NCBI GenBank assembly: GCA_018269075.1
Contig: JAFDVJ010000006.1
Location: 47,724-111,723, forward strand
Origin: Acidobacteriota bacterium
Lineage (GTDB): Bacteria; Acidobacteriota; Blastocatellia; Pyrinomonadales; Pyrinomonadaceae
DNA: 64,000 nucleotides
Direction: 5' to 3'
In this document: positions 18,601-26,542 of the stretch, piece by piece
Position numbering within the stretch: position 1 is the first letter of the stretch
Layout of the letters: every line of letters begins with the position of its first letter
Position numbers and translations under genes: made by a program
Notes under the pieces: generated by a model
The model's input: the letters and a program-made list of their open reading frames with translations, nothing else
What the model was told of the DNA's origin: nothing
Database searches by the model: none

Positions 18601-19368
18601 CGACTTGATGCTGATGCTCGTGACGCCGCCCTCGGTGTTGCCGAACTGCGCGTCGAAAGTCGCCGTCTGGACCTTGAATTCCTGCACGATGTCGGTCGGC
18701 GGCACGTAGGTCGCGATCACTTCGTTGGCGTTGGCCGTCGCGGTGCTCGGCGCGCCGTCGATCGTCAGGTCGCTGCGGTTGCCGCGCGTGCCGTCGACGG
18801 CGAAGCCGACGATATGCGTCGGTTCGAACGGACGGTCGAGACGGGTGCTGCCCGTGTAGGTCACGCCCGACGAGAGCCCGATCAGCGTGTACGGATCGCC
18901 GTGGACCAGCGGCAGCTCGGAAATCCGGCGCTGATCGATGGTCTGACCGAGCGATGCGTTCGACGATTCGAGCGCCGGGCTTTCGGTGGTGACCGTGACC
19001 GTTTCCTGATTTCCGCCGATTTCGAGCGCGAAATCGATGCTCAGGGTCTGGTTGATCTGGAGCTGGACGTTCTCGCGCAGGGTTCGTTTGAAGCCGCTCG
19101 CCTCGACGGTGATCTGATACGTCGAGGGAATCATATAGTTGGCCTGATAAATGCCTTCGTCGTTGGTCGTCAGGGTCGTGGTCGTGCCGCGCGCCGTATC
19201 GACGATCTTGACGACCGCGCCGGGCACCGAAGCTTTGTTCGGGTCGACCACGGTTCCGCGGATCGTGCCGCGCGTTTCCTGGGCCGAGACGATCTGGGCA
19301 AGCGCCAGGATCATTAACAACCCGGCCGAAAAGGCCAAAATTCGCATCACTTTATTTACTGAACTCAT
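15697..19368 (-). CDS. Oar-type TonB-dependent outer-membrane receptor 2
   Basis: 1223 residues from the ATG at 19368, selected for the TAAGGAGAAA ribosome site just upstream; an in-frame Met 28 codons earlier has none. A signal peptide ends near VSAQ. Domains: carboxypeptidase-regulatory-like (GTIRGTVVDPNKASVPGAVV, about 33-115), plug (ISELPLVHGDPYTLIGLSSGV, TIDGAPS), and a barrel containing FFLFGYEGIRDSRP, a phrase common in acidobacterial receptors, closing with RRAQFGIKFLF. It is distinct in sequence from receptor 1, so the two may take different oligosaccharides. The 620-base upstream gap holds two TTGGTnnnACCAA palindromes and one AACCGCTTAAC motif, making it the best regulated promoter candidate in the window. 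Confidence 0.9.
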   Translation of the reverse strand: MSSVNKVMRILAFSAGLLMILALAQIVSAQETRGTIRGTVVDPNKASVPGAVVKIVDTARGTTTTLTTNDEGIYQANYMIPSTYQITVEASGFKRTLRENVQLQINQTLSIDFALEIGGNQETVTVTTESPALESSNASLGQTIDQRRISELPLVHGDPYTLIGLSSGVTYTGSTRLDRPFEPTHIVGFAVDGTRGNRSDLTIDGAPSTATANANEVIATYVPPTDIVQEFKVQTATFDAQFGNTEGGVTSISIKSGTNTLHGAAYYFAEPWKWAANDFFGNSRGQARPVTKSDRFGFSVNGPVYLPWLYNGKDKTFFLFGYEGIRDSRPRFDASSGSWVPTQAIANGDFSGLGVTIWDPLTRIAGTGTGTGGNGCATGAFCAQTSFTNAIIPTNRINPVARAVMTYFAKPKQSGLVGNIFDSTLSETTKPYDNWTFKIDQNITEKNHLFFRGSWYDRNSLYNRYTDSAYTGVNFIFASRQAVIDDVHTFNSTTFLNLRAGYNRFIREQDQQSDAHGIDLTTLGWTSNYNSLVPELIRRFPRFDFSGGPLGNGMSNEFRPVDTQSFAAILNKVWGNHSFKFGAELRTYIENDNFESNDQTGQFSFDNTYTRQASNSTAGEVSGLQGMAAFLLGLPTTQQIVRRADYSEYSKSYGIFVQDDWKVNTRLTLNLGLRYDVETPLQERQNKSVSGFDTAYVQPIQAAVRTRLTTNPVTGYDGTTIDPNSFNVTGGLLFAGKDGGSGLYKTPKNTWLPRFGAAYQLNEKTVIRGGFGLFAGFLGERRGDVIQPGYTQTTTLALTTLASGAPIPQSISNFPTAISVIEPVGNAKGKQTGIGTGISFFNQTPKVSKQFRYQIGVQRQLPWGFVAEAIYVGNYGYDIEISRNLNALPNRYLNADNARTTAMTSNNTVLTTGVANPFLGLPEVAGTSFANSTIARSQLLLPFPEFGAITGSNNDGKSWYHSGQFSLQKRFSQGYTFQASYTWSKWLQATEYLNAGDAQPTKMVSDQDSPHRFSASAMVELPFGKGKWLLSNANPVVDRIVNGWQFGGVYTFQVGFPVSFTTDLFYRGGQIKINSKDRTTGAWFNTSAFASAFDFASFLPTGVTPGTATAAQWNAAVTSATTAATPQNHLRTLPLRFTDVRRDNINNVDLSLIKDTRINERMKIQIRFEMINAFNEPYFPAPLVTPGSTTSVNGFNIPTFGTISASNQDNYARRAQFGIKFLF

Positions 19369-19990
19369 CTTAAATTTCTCCTTATTAAGCGATCCGGAAG
19401 TCGCCGGCCCGGGGTGCAGCGGCCGCTGCCGAAATCTCGCTAAAAAATTCAAACTGCCCTGCTTGATAAATCGTCCGCCTCGTCGTTCGACTCGGCCTGA
19501 TATTTTTTATTTTTGGTAAGACCAATAAAGTTTTCAAATAAATCGCCGGTGTTTTCGATGTCGCCGCCGGCCCGTTTTGCCCGCCCCCTTTCGTTTTCCT
19601 GACTTTGCGCGGAAAAACCGGGGTAAACCGCTTAACTGACTGGTATTGGCAAAAAGAAAAAACTCCGCATATTTCCGGCTAAGATAAAATTTTTGATTGG
19701 TAAAATGTCTTAATCAACAGCTGACAGATTGGTAAAATAACACCTTTGCGGTTGATTGTCCAGAAAAAACAGCCTGCCTGAAGCAAATTTCTGAAAATCC
19801 TGACAACCTCGGCCCCAACAGCGATCGGATCGATCCGGCGCCGCAGATATTTTTTTCAATCGCCTGTCAATTGCCGGTCCGAAAAACTGCATTGGTAAAA
19901 CCAATTAACGAAAAAATCCAAAATTTTGAATTTATTTCCAATATTTTTCATCCCGCATTTCGACCTCCGTCGTCCGAGCTCCGCAAAAAT
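19369..19990. promoter_or_regulatory. 622-base regulatory gap upstream of TonB receptor 2
   Basis: No gene is seen. It holds TTGGTAAGACCAA (19513-19525), ATTGGTAAAACCAAT (19891-19905), two half-sites ATTGGTAAAAT (19696 and 19728), and AACCGCTT (19626-19633) inside GTAAACCGCTTAAC. The TGGT-N3-ACCA spacing matches operators of FadR-subfamily GntR regulators (FadR, ExuR/UxuR type); such a regulator is encoded at 46748. The other motif resembles LacI-family sites. The region is AT-rich compared with coding DNA. Confidence 0.6.
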
Positions 19991-22735
19991 TCACTTGCCG
20001 GAGCTCGAAATCAACTGTATCGGCCCGAAAATACCGGACGAAACGGGTTGGACCTTTTCCATTTCCTGCGGCTGAAAACGTTCACCGTAACGTAAATTAA
20101 GCAATTTATATTCCGGAAGTCGCCGGCCGGCCATAAAATTCAATGCCGTATTGGCGACGACGATCCGGATTTTGTTTTCGCCGCCTTTCAGATAGGGCGT
20201 CACGTCGAGCCGGTAGGGCGGGCACCAGAGCGCGCCGGCCTTTTGGTCGTTGACGTAGACGATTGCCGCCTCGCGGATCGGCGCTTCGAGATAGGTCTGC
20301 ATCCCGTTGCGCGGCGTCTGCACTTCGAGCGCCCGGCCGGGCCCGAAATCGAGCGTCGCGACGCTTCCCTTTTTCTGGGCCGGCGCGCTGAACGATTTTT
20401 CGTAAACGGCCGTGCCGGAAAAATAACGCGTCGCCTCATCGTCCGTCCACGAGCGCAGCGTCTTCATCTCGAACGGCTGATTCTGCCCGATCGTCACCCG
20501 CCAGTCCGCGCTCAGATCGAGCGGCGGGCCGGCCGCGGCGAGCGTTTGCGGCGCGGCGACCGTTCTTTTTGTTTTCGAGAAGATGACGACGTGCGATTCA
20601 TACGGCTCGAAATCGAGCGCGACGGTCGTCGTTCCCGCGTTCTGAGCTTTAACGACGGCCGCCGTCGATTCGCCGCGCATCGCGTCCCAGACCTCGACCT
20701 GCGGCGTTGCGGCGCGAAACGCGACATCGACCGATTTTTTCTCGTTCGAAGTGTTCGCGACGAAATAAATGTCGGCCGCCGGCGTGACGCGGTGGACGAC
20801 GCCGAAATCCCTGCCCGACGGCGCGATCGCCGCGTCGGGCGTGAGGATCGACCGGAGCGCGCCGCCCGCCTCCTCGTCCGTCGCGACGAATTTCGCGCGC
20901 GGGTTCGTCCCGCCGAAAAGCCGGTCGGCGATCGTTTTGAACTCGTCTTTTTCGGCCGGCGACGCTTTCAGACCGGGCACGAGCGCGGGCTTGCGCCGCG
21001 TCGCGACGACCGCGCCGCCGTTCTTGACGAACTCGTCGAGTTTTCTCAATGTTTCGAGCGGCATCCGTTCGATGCCGGGCAGCACGACCGCGCGGTAACG
21101 GCCCGCGCCGAGCGTCAGATTGTCCTTGTCGATCTTCCCGGTCGTGCTCAGAATCGCATCGTCGAAAAAGTCGAGATTATAACCGCTTTCGAAGAGCGAC
21201 GGCATCAGCTTTTCGCCGACGAGCTCCCGCTCCATATCGATCAGATGGACCTTGCCGGCCGTAAAATGCGCGTAGGCGTCGGCGTTCGGCAGATAGAGCG
21301 CGACGTCCGCCGACGGCCTTCCCTGCCGCATCAGCCAGCTCATCCGCTGCAGATATTTCGCGAGCTCCGGCATCACGATCCACCACGGGTTCTGCTCGGA
21401 ATACGCGCCGGCCGCGTAGAACCGCCAGCCCGGATACTCGACCTGCGGCGGCGTGTAGCCCCAGCCGTGGCCGATCAACTGGTTGATGCCCTGCAGAAAA
21501 TGAATGTCGGCCTCGGCCTTGAGATCGAGCGGCGTCGCGCGAAAAACCGGCGAATGGTTCCACGTCCACGTCTCCGAAGACGTGACGGGGCGGCCGTAGA
21601 TGTGATTGGCCGACGAAGCCCAGCGCGCCGCGCGGACGACCTTCCACTGCGCGCCCTCGCCGTCGGAAATATCGGCCCACCGGTTCGACGAGATCGCGGC
21701 CGGCGGAATGCCGTAGCCCTGAATGCGGAACTTCGTGTTGTTGGCCTTCGCCCACGCCTGCATCGGGATCATAAACCGCTCGTTGAAAAGCTCGGTGATC
21801 GTCCGGCCCCAGTCGTAGCGGATATCGGCCGTTTGCGGGCCGATGTCGGCGACGAGCGCCGGCAGGAGCGGCTTGAGGTCGTAACCGCGCCGTTTTTGAA
21901 ATTCCGCCATAAAATCGTCGGTCCAGTCCTGATTGTAGACTTCGAGCGAGTCGCAGAAGACCGAATACGGCACGTTTTTGCCGCCGAACGCACTGAACAA
22001 GCGATCGCCCGTGTTTTTGAGATAGCTGTCGACCGAGGGCTTGTCGAGATGGTTCAGCACGTAGCCCTCCGCGCCGAACGACGGGCGCTTGACCTGCATC
22101 CCGCTTTTGCCGGAAATAAAGAACACGACTTCCGTTCCGGCAGTAAGCGGTTCGGCGAACCAGACGTTGTCGTCGCGGACGGCCTTTTCGTCGACGGGCT
22201 GAAAACCATTGTCCGTCTTCGTCGTAAAAACGCGGAGCAGCTTTTCGGCCGGGATCATCGACGGCACCGGCACGCGCTTCGTCGGCGAATCGATCTTGAC
22301 GCGCTCGACGCGGAGCTGTCCGGCGGCCTCGGTGATCGGCGTCTTCGCGCCGCCGAACGACCAGCCGCTCCCCAAAGTCAGGTCCATCCGCAGACCGAGC
22401 TCCTTCGATTTTTCGCCCGTAAATCTGAGCATATCGAGAAACTCGTCCGACAGATACGGCAGGTTTTTGATGCCGGCCTTTTCGTCGTCCGGCAGCAGCG
22501 GGTAGACGGGCTGCACTTCGACGCCGCCGATGCCGCCGTCGCGCATCACTCGCAGCTCGCGTTCGAGTTCGGGCTTCGTGACGGCCGGGCCGAACCACCA
22601 CCAGCGCATCATAATGCGCGCGTCGTCGGGCGGCGTCTGAAAGCCTTTCTGGAGCTCGTCGAGACCGGCCGCGAAGGCGAGATTGTGGAGAACGAAAAAC
22701 GTCAGGAGCAGGAATGTGATCGATTTTTTGGACAT
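19991..22735 (-). CDS. GH106 alpha-L-rhamnosidase
   Basis: 914 residues with a Sec signal peptide (1-22, ending AFAA). The opening after the signal, MMRWWWFGPAVTKPELEREL followed by MRDGGIGGVEVQPVYPL, is the hallmark of GH106 rhamnosidases and relatives, including the calcium-site and catalytic-barrel strands; GSGWSFGG follows near residue 125. The C-terminal third (about 700-914) is a galactose-binding-like beta domain, with DWRVTIGQ and PPYRLDVTPYLKGGENKIRIVVANT. It releases L-rhamnose from RG-I fragments or arabinogalactan caps in the periplasm. RhaM and GH105 lie immediately upstream, consistent with rhamnose release. The start at 22735 has only a weak ribosome site. Confidence 0.9.
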   Translation of the reverse strand: MSKKSITFLLLTFFVLHNLAFAAGLDELQKGFQTPPDDARIMMRWWWFGPAVTKPELERELRVMRDGGIGGVEVQPVYPLLPDDEKAGIKNLPYLSDEFLDMLRFTGEKSKELGLRMDLTLGSGWSFGGAKTPITEAAGQLRVERVKIDSPTKRVPVPSMIPAEKLLRVFTTKTDNGFQPVDEKAVRDDNVWFAEPLTAGTEVVFFISGKSGMQVKRPSFGAEGYVLNHLDKPSVDSYLKNTGDRLFSAFGGKNVPYSVFCDSLEVYNQDWTDDFMAEFQKRRGYDLKPLLPALVADIGPQTADIRYDWGRTITELFNERFMIPMQAWAKANNTKFRIQGYGIPPAAISSNRWADISDGEGAQWKVVRAARWASSANHIYGRPVTSSETWTWNHSPVFRATPLDLKAEADIHFLQGINQLIGHGWGYTPPQVEYPGWRFYAAGAYSEQNPWWIVMPELAKYLQRMSWLMRQGRPSADVALYLPNADAYAHFTAGKVHLIDMERELVGEKLMPSLFESGYNLDFFDDAILSTTGKIDKDNLTLGAGRYRAVVLPGIERMPLETLRKLDEFVKNGGAVVATRRKPALVPGLKASPAEKDEFKTIADRLFGGTNPRAKFVATDEEAGGALRSILTPDAAIAPSGRDFGVVHRVTPAADIYFVANTSNEKKSVDVAFRAATPQVEVWDAMRGESTAAVVKAQNAGTTTVALDFEPYESHVVIFSKTKRTVAAPQTLAAAGPPLDLSADWRVTIGQNQPFEMKTLRSWTDDEATRYFSGTAVYEKSFSAPAQKKGSVATLDFGPGRALEVQTPRNGMQTYLEAPIREAAIVYVNDQKAGALWCPPYRLDVTPYLKGGENKIRIVVANTALNFMAGRRLPEYKLLNLRYGERFQPQEMEKVQPVSSGIFGPIQLISSSGK

Positions 22736-22783
22736 CTTTATTATCTACCGAAATTCTTTTTGACAACTCGCCGCGTCATCGTT

Positions 22784-23098
22784 TTAGTCGAGATGAAAGA
22801 CCTCGCGCAGCTCGACCGAGACGGGACTGTCGTCCTCGTTCGACGGCATCACTTCGCTCATGTAGGCCCACCAGCGGCGGCATTCGCCGGTGCCGGCGAT
22901 CTTCGCCCAGAGCTCCTCGGACTCGATCTCGACGTAGCCGAAAAGCTGGTTGGTCGAGGCTTCGAGAAAGATCGAGTAATTCGAGACGCCGTGGTCCTTG
23001 AGGACCTTTTCGAGCTCCGCCCAGATCGGCCGATGCCGCCGCTCATATTCGGCGTGCGCGTCCGGGTTGACCTTCATCAGAAATGCTTTGCGAATCAT
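22784..23098 (-). CDS. rhaM: L-rhamnose mutarotase
   Basis: 104 residues, the usual RhaM length. [22 protein letters not shown] carries the catalytic His22, and [33 protein letters not shown] and ELREVFHL are near-diagnostic for the family. It interconverts alpha- and beta-L-rhamnopyranose so that the sugar released by GH106 can be taken up or isomerised. It has no signal peptide and should be cytoplasmic. Two bases separate it from the GH105 stop upstream, so it is almost certainly co-transcribed and probably translationally coupled. No rhamnose isomerase or kinase is in the window. Confidence 0.95.
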   Translation of the reverse strand: MIRKAFLMKVNPDAHAEYERRHRPIWAELEKVLKDHGVSNYSIFLEASTNQLFGYVEIESEELWAKIAGTGECRRWWAYMSEVMPSNEDDSPVSVELREVFHLD

Positions 23099-23100
23099 AA

Positions 23101-24441
23101 TTATTTGTCGGTCAGCTGCACCGAGCTGTCGTTGATCTCGAATTTTTTGTTTTTGAGCAGCCTCAGCACTTCCGCGCCGGCCAATAGGACCGGACCGTAG
23201 CCGTGCGCGGCGAACGGGCTCGTCGGGCGAAAATAGTAGAACGCCGGATCGAAGCCCATGCCCGTGCCGACGCAGGTGCCTTCGACCTGGCCCTTTTGAT
23301 TGACCTTCGTCGTGACCGCGTTCCACGCGAGCAGCGTGCGCGGCCCGTAGGCTTTCGCGTCGAGCCAGCCGCGGTTGATCGCCCGCGCAAAAGCGTAAGT
23401 GTAGATCGCCGTCGCCGAGGTTTCGAGATAGGAATCCTCGCGGTCGAGCAGTTGGTGCCAGAAGCCCGATCCCGACTGGTAGGACGCGAGACCTTTCGCG
23501 TGCCGCTTGAGCAGATCGAGGAGCTGTGCGCGCTGCGGATGGTTTTCCGGCAGCACGTCGAGCAGCTCGACCTCGGTCATAAACGCCCAGCCGTTGGCGC
23601 GGGCCCAGTGAAATTCGGGATGCTCGGTCATCGATTCGACCCAGCCGTGCATGAAAATATTTTTCTCGCGGTTGAACATCCGCTTCTCGAAGGCGAGCAC
23701 CTGTTTGGCCGCCTCGTCGAAATATTTTTTGTCGCCGGTCAGCTTGCCCATCTGCGCGAGCGCCGGGACGCTCATGAAAAGATCGTCGAGCCAGAGCGTC
23801 GAGGCCTGCGGCCGGTTGCGCGCGAGAGTTCCGTCGCCGAGCCGGAACTGCTTGTTCATGATATGATTGATCGCCGTTTCGATGAGCGGCTGGAGATCGG
23901 CCTTCGAGCCGCCGCGCTTGGCCTTGATCATCGCCGCGCACATCGCGCCGCAGTCGTCGAGCGCGCGCGGCGCGATCAGGTTGCGGAGCGGCATCTTCGC
24001 TTCCCAGTCGGAATATTTGCCGGTCGATTTTTTGAACTTGTCGACCGAATCGCCGATGAAGGTCAGCCGTTTTTCGGTGTAGTCGCGGAATTTCGCGTCG
24101 CCGGTCGCGTCCGAAGCGAGCAGCATCCCGGCGTAGGTCACGCCCCACTCGTAGGAAACGATCCGGAAATCGCCGCGCGCGAGGATCGTCTGATCGTCGA
24201 TCATCGCCGGGTCGGGGATCGCCGCGCCGGTCTTCTCGTTGACGAAGCCGATCGGCGTCACGCCGTCGAGATACCCGTAAACGCGGTTCAGAACGGCCGT
24301 CACGTCCTCGGGCTTCGGCACGCCGTAAGGCATCGTGTAGTCCGGCTTCAAAAGATGCAGCGGCGTCGTCGCGTCGGTCTGCGCGAACAGCGTCGGGGCA
24401 AGCAGGCCGAAAATCAGAAAAGCGGTGATCAATCTTCTCAT
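23101..24441 (-). CDS. GH105 unsaturated rhamnogalacturonyl hydrolase
   Basis: 446 residues from the ATG at 24441 (an in-frame ATG at 24447 is equally possible; neither has a clear Shine-Dalgarno site). Signal peptide 1-20 (LLAPTLFAQ). The (alpha/alpha)6 barrel shows [16 protein letters not shown], with the Asp162/163 pair corresponding to the catalytic Asp of YteR/YesR, then [24 protein letters not shown] and [17 protein letters not shown] text (here [13 protein letters not shown]), all typical of GH105. It hydrolyses the unsaturated galacturonyl residue left by rhamnogalacturonan lyase, so it works directly after PL11. It is in an operon with GH51 upstream and rhaM downstream. Confidence 0.93.
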   Translation of the reverse strand: MRRLITAFLIFGLLAPTLFAQTDATTPLHLLKPDYTMPYGVPKPEDVTAVLNRVYGYLDGVTPIGFVNEKTGAAIPDPAMIDDQTILARGDFRIVSYEWGVTYAGMLLASDATGDAKFRDYTEKRLTFIGDSVDKFKKSTGKYSDWEAKMPLRNLIAPRALDDCGAMCAAMIKAKRGGSKADLQPLIETAINHIMNKQFRLGDGTLARNRPQASTLWLDDLFMSVPALAQMGKLTGDKKYFDEAAKQVLAFEKRMFNREKNIFMHGWVESMTEHPEFHWARANGWAFMTEVELLDVLPENHPQRAQLLDLLKRHAKGLASYQSGSGFWHQLLDREDSYLETSATAIYTYAFARAINRGWLDAKAYGPRTLLAWNAVTTKVNQKGQVEGTCVGTGMGFDPAFYYFRPTSPFAAHGYGPVLLAGAEVLRLLKNKKFEINDSSVQLTDK

Positions 24442-24451
24442 AACCATATAA

Positions 24452-24512
24452 ATTGCAGATTTCAAATTTCAGATTTCAGATCATTTGTAATGTGTAATTT
24501 GCAATCTGTAAT
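24452..24512. repeat. Low-complexity ATTTCAGATTTC/ TGTAATTTGCAATC repeat
   Basis: The 73-base gap between GH51 and GH105 consists of AT-rich iterated words (CAGATTTCAAATTTCAGATT, then TAATGTGTAATTTGC), with weak inverted symmetry around AATTGCAGATT and AATCTGTAATT. It is another member of the motif-built intergenic repeats of this locus. Confidence 0.6.
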
Positions 24513-24514
24513 TC

Positions 24515-26176
24515 TTAAGCCAGCGTCAGCGTCAGCCGCGTGACCGAGGCGGGCGCGAATTTGTAGACGAGCTGGCCGCCCGCGCCGATCGTCACCGGCT
24601 CGTTGCGCGGCACCAATCCGTTCGGGTTGTCGAAGCTGTTGCGCGCGTGGATGTCGGTCGACGACAAAATCCGCGCCGCCGCCGAAGCGATCTTCGCGCC
24701 GCCGATGTTGATCGCGGTCTCGACGGTATTCTTCGCGTCCGGGTTGACGGCGGTCAGCGTGACGGTCCTGCCGTTGATCGAGGCCGAGCCGTTGAGGCCG
24801 CGCATCGAAGCCGGGACTTCCTTTTTCTGCGCGTCAAGCCGCGTGAACGGAACGCGCGGCGAGATGAACTCGGTCCGGACGGCCGTCGCGCCGGCGTGCG
24901 GCATATACATCTCGAAAACGTGATAGTTCGGCGTCATGATGAACTTGTCCTCGTAGCCGTGAAAGAGCGACTGGATCGTGTTGACGAGCTGCGCCGGGTT
25001 CGCCATCGCGACCTTGTCGGCGTGGCGCTGGAACGTGTCGAGATTGATGCCCGAAACGAGCGCGTCGCGCAGGGTTCCGGCGTAGGCGTAGAGATAGCCG
25101 GCCGGGACGTCCGAATCCTGCTTGTGCCACGCGCCCCATTCGTCGACGATCAGCTTGACGCGCCGCTCGCGGTCGAATTCGCCCATAATCTGCCAGTGGT
25201 CCTCGATCAGGTTCTGCATCCGGTCGGAGCGTTCCAGAAGGTCGTACCACTCGTTTTCCGTGTACTGATTGGCGACCTGCTCGCCGGTCGAGCCGCAGTA
25301 GTAATGCAGCGCCCAGCCGTAGAGCTTCTGGATCTGCCGGTTTCCCTTGACGGCGAGGCCCTCGAAAAACTTGCGCGTCCAGTTGACGTCGCCGCCGTTC
25401 GGGCCCGAGCCGATAAGTTTGAGCGGCACGCCGTAGGTCGGCAGCCACGCCGTATATTTGCGGAATTCCTCGGCGTATTCCTCGGGCAGAAAATCGCCGC
25501 CGCAGCCCCACGATTCGTTGCCGACGCCCCAGTAGCTGACCTTGTGCGGGTCGGCGTAGCCGTTTTTCGCGCGCTCGGTCGACCACGTCGTCAGGTTCGC
25601 CGGCGCGTTGCAGTATTCGAGCCATTCCATAAAGACGCGAACGTCGCGCGTCCGCAGGTTCGCCGCCAGATAAGGCTCGGCGCCGACCATCTTGCAGAAG
25701 GTGACGAACTCGTCCGTGCCGAACTGGTTCGTTTCATACTTTTGCGGGCCGTCCTGCAAATCTTCGTAAGCCTTCGTCGTTTTATAACGCGTGTCGGCCC
25801 AGAAATTGACGCGCGTCGGGCGCTTGTCGCGCGGGCCGACGCCGTCGCGCCAGTCGTATTGGTCGGCGAAACAGCCGCCCGGATAGCGGATCACGCCCGG
25901 ATTGAGCTTTTTAAGATTGTCGACGAGGTCTTTTCTGATCCCTTTGTAGTTCGGGATCTTCGATTTTTCGCCGACCCAGATGCCGTCGTAGACGACCGCG
26001 CCGAGATGCTCGATGAAATGCGAATACAGATCCTTGTTGATCTTCCCGACCGGCTCGTTGATCAGAATCTCGATCTTCGATTCCGCGGTCTGCGAAAAAA
26101 CCGTTTTCGGCGCGAGCAGCGCCGCCGCGCTCAGGACGAGCGAACCCTTCAAAAACTCACGTCTTCCGACTTTCAT
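24515..26176 (-). CDS. GH51 alpha-L-arabinofuranosidase, Tat exported
   Basis: 553 residues. The leader GRREFLKGSLVLSAAALLAP is twin-arginine type. The GH51 barrel begins at about residue 35 (INKDLYSHFIEHLG); the acid/base is Glu221 in YWGVGNESWGCGG and the nucleophile Glu346 in LIVDEWGAWH, both exact family motifs. RYPGGCFADQYDWRDGVGP is the family substrate-loop signature. A C-terminal beta-sandwich follows (about 430-553). It removes terminal arabinofuranose from arabinan or arabinogalactan side chains. First gene of the leftward operon; its 5' region carries the AACCGCTTAAC motif about 95 bases upstream, shared with the divergent GH2 gene. Confidence 0.94.
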   Translation of the reverse strand: MKVGRREFLKGSLVLSAAALLAPKTVFSQTAESKIEILINEPVGKINKDLYSHFIEHLGAVVYDGIWVGEKSKIPNYKGIRKDLVDNLKKLNPGVIRYPGGCFADQYDWRDGVGPRDKRPTRVNFWADTRYKTTKAYEDLQDGPQKYETNQFGTDEFVTFCKMVGAEPYLAANLRTRDVRVFMEWLEYCNAPANLTTWSTERAKNGYADPHKVSYWGVGNESWGCGGDFLPEEYAEEFRKYTAWLPTYGVPLKLIGSGPNGGDVNWTRKFFEGLAVKGNRQIQKLYGWALHYYCGSTGEQVANQYTENEWYDLLERSDRMQNLIEDHWQIMGEFDRERRVKLIVDEWGAWHKQDSDVPAGYLYAYAGTLRDALVSGINLDTFQRHADKVAMANPAQLVNTIQSLFHGYEDKFIMTPNYHVFEMYMPHAGATAVRTEFISPRVPFTRLDAQKKEVPASMRGLNGSASINGRTVTLTAVNPDAKNTVETAINIGGAKIASAAARILSSTDIHARNSFDNPNGLVPRNEPVTIGAGGQLVYKFAPASVTRLTLTLA

Positions 26177-26542
26177 AAATTATCTGGCCCCCGAATGTCT
26201 AAAATTATAAAAGAATTCACCGAAAACGAGCGGAACTGCGGCCCGTCGGAATAAAATTTCAACTCAGAAAACCGCTTAACTAGATTTTTACGATTCGACC
26301 TGTTATATTGCCTACAAGCAATCGCAGGTTTCAAATTTTATAAATTGACAATGGATTGACAAAAAACAAGCGGCTGATTCTTGTAGTCTCTTTCTATAAT
26401 ATTTTCCCGCAGATTACAAGCCGCAAGTTGATTTCCGGCCCGGCGGCGCGCCCGGCCGCCGCTTTTTATTTCTTTTTTTATCGACATTTACGACAATTCG
26501 GGCGAGGTGTTTTTCTTGACCGACGACGGGAGCTGACAAAAG
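26177..26542. promoter_or_regulatory. 366-base divergent promoter region between GH51 and GH2
   Basis: No gene. AACCGCTT (26270-26277) in GAAAACCGCTTAACT is one of four similar sites in the window and could control both divergent operons. TTGACA occurs at 26345 and 26356 and TATAAT at 26395, but the spacing does not make a standard sigma-70 promoter. GGGAG (about 26528) could serve as ribosome site for the rightward GH2 gene. Confidence 0.5.

Noticed and set aside
15676..19317. 1213-codon plus-strand open frame opposite TonB receptor 2
   Set aside because: It mirrors the receptor gene, its translation is Arg/Asp/Val-rich without domain motifs, and long antisense frames are expected in GC-rich DNA.
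26345..26400. Sigma-70 promoter (TTGACA with TATAAT)
   Set aside because: The spacing between the hexamers is about 33 bases, far from the usual 17.
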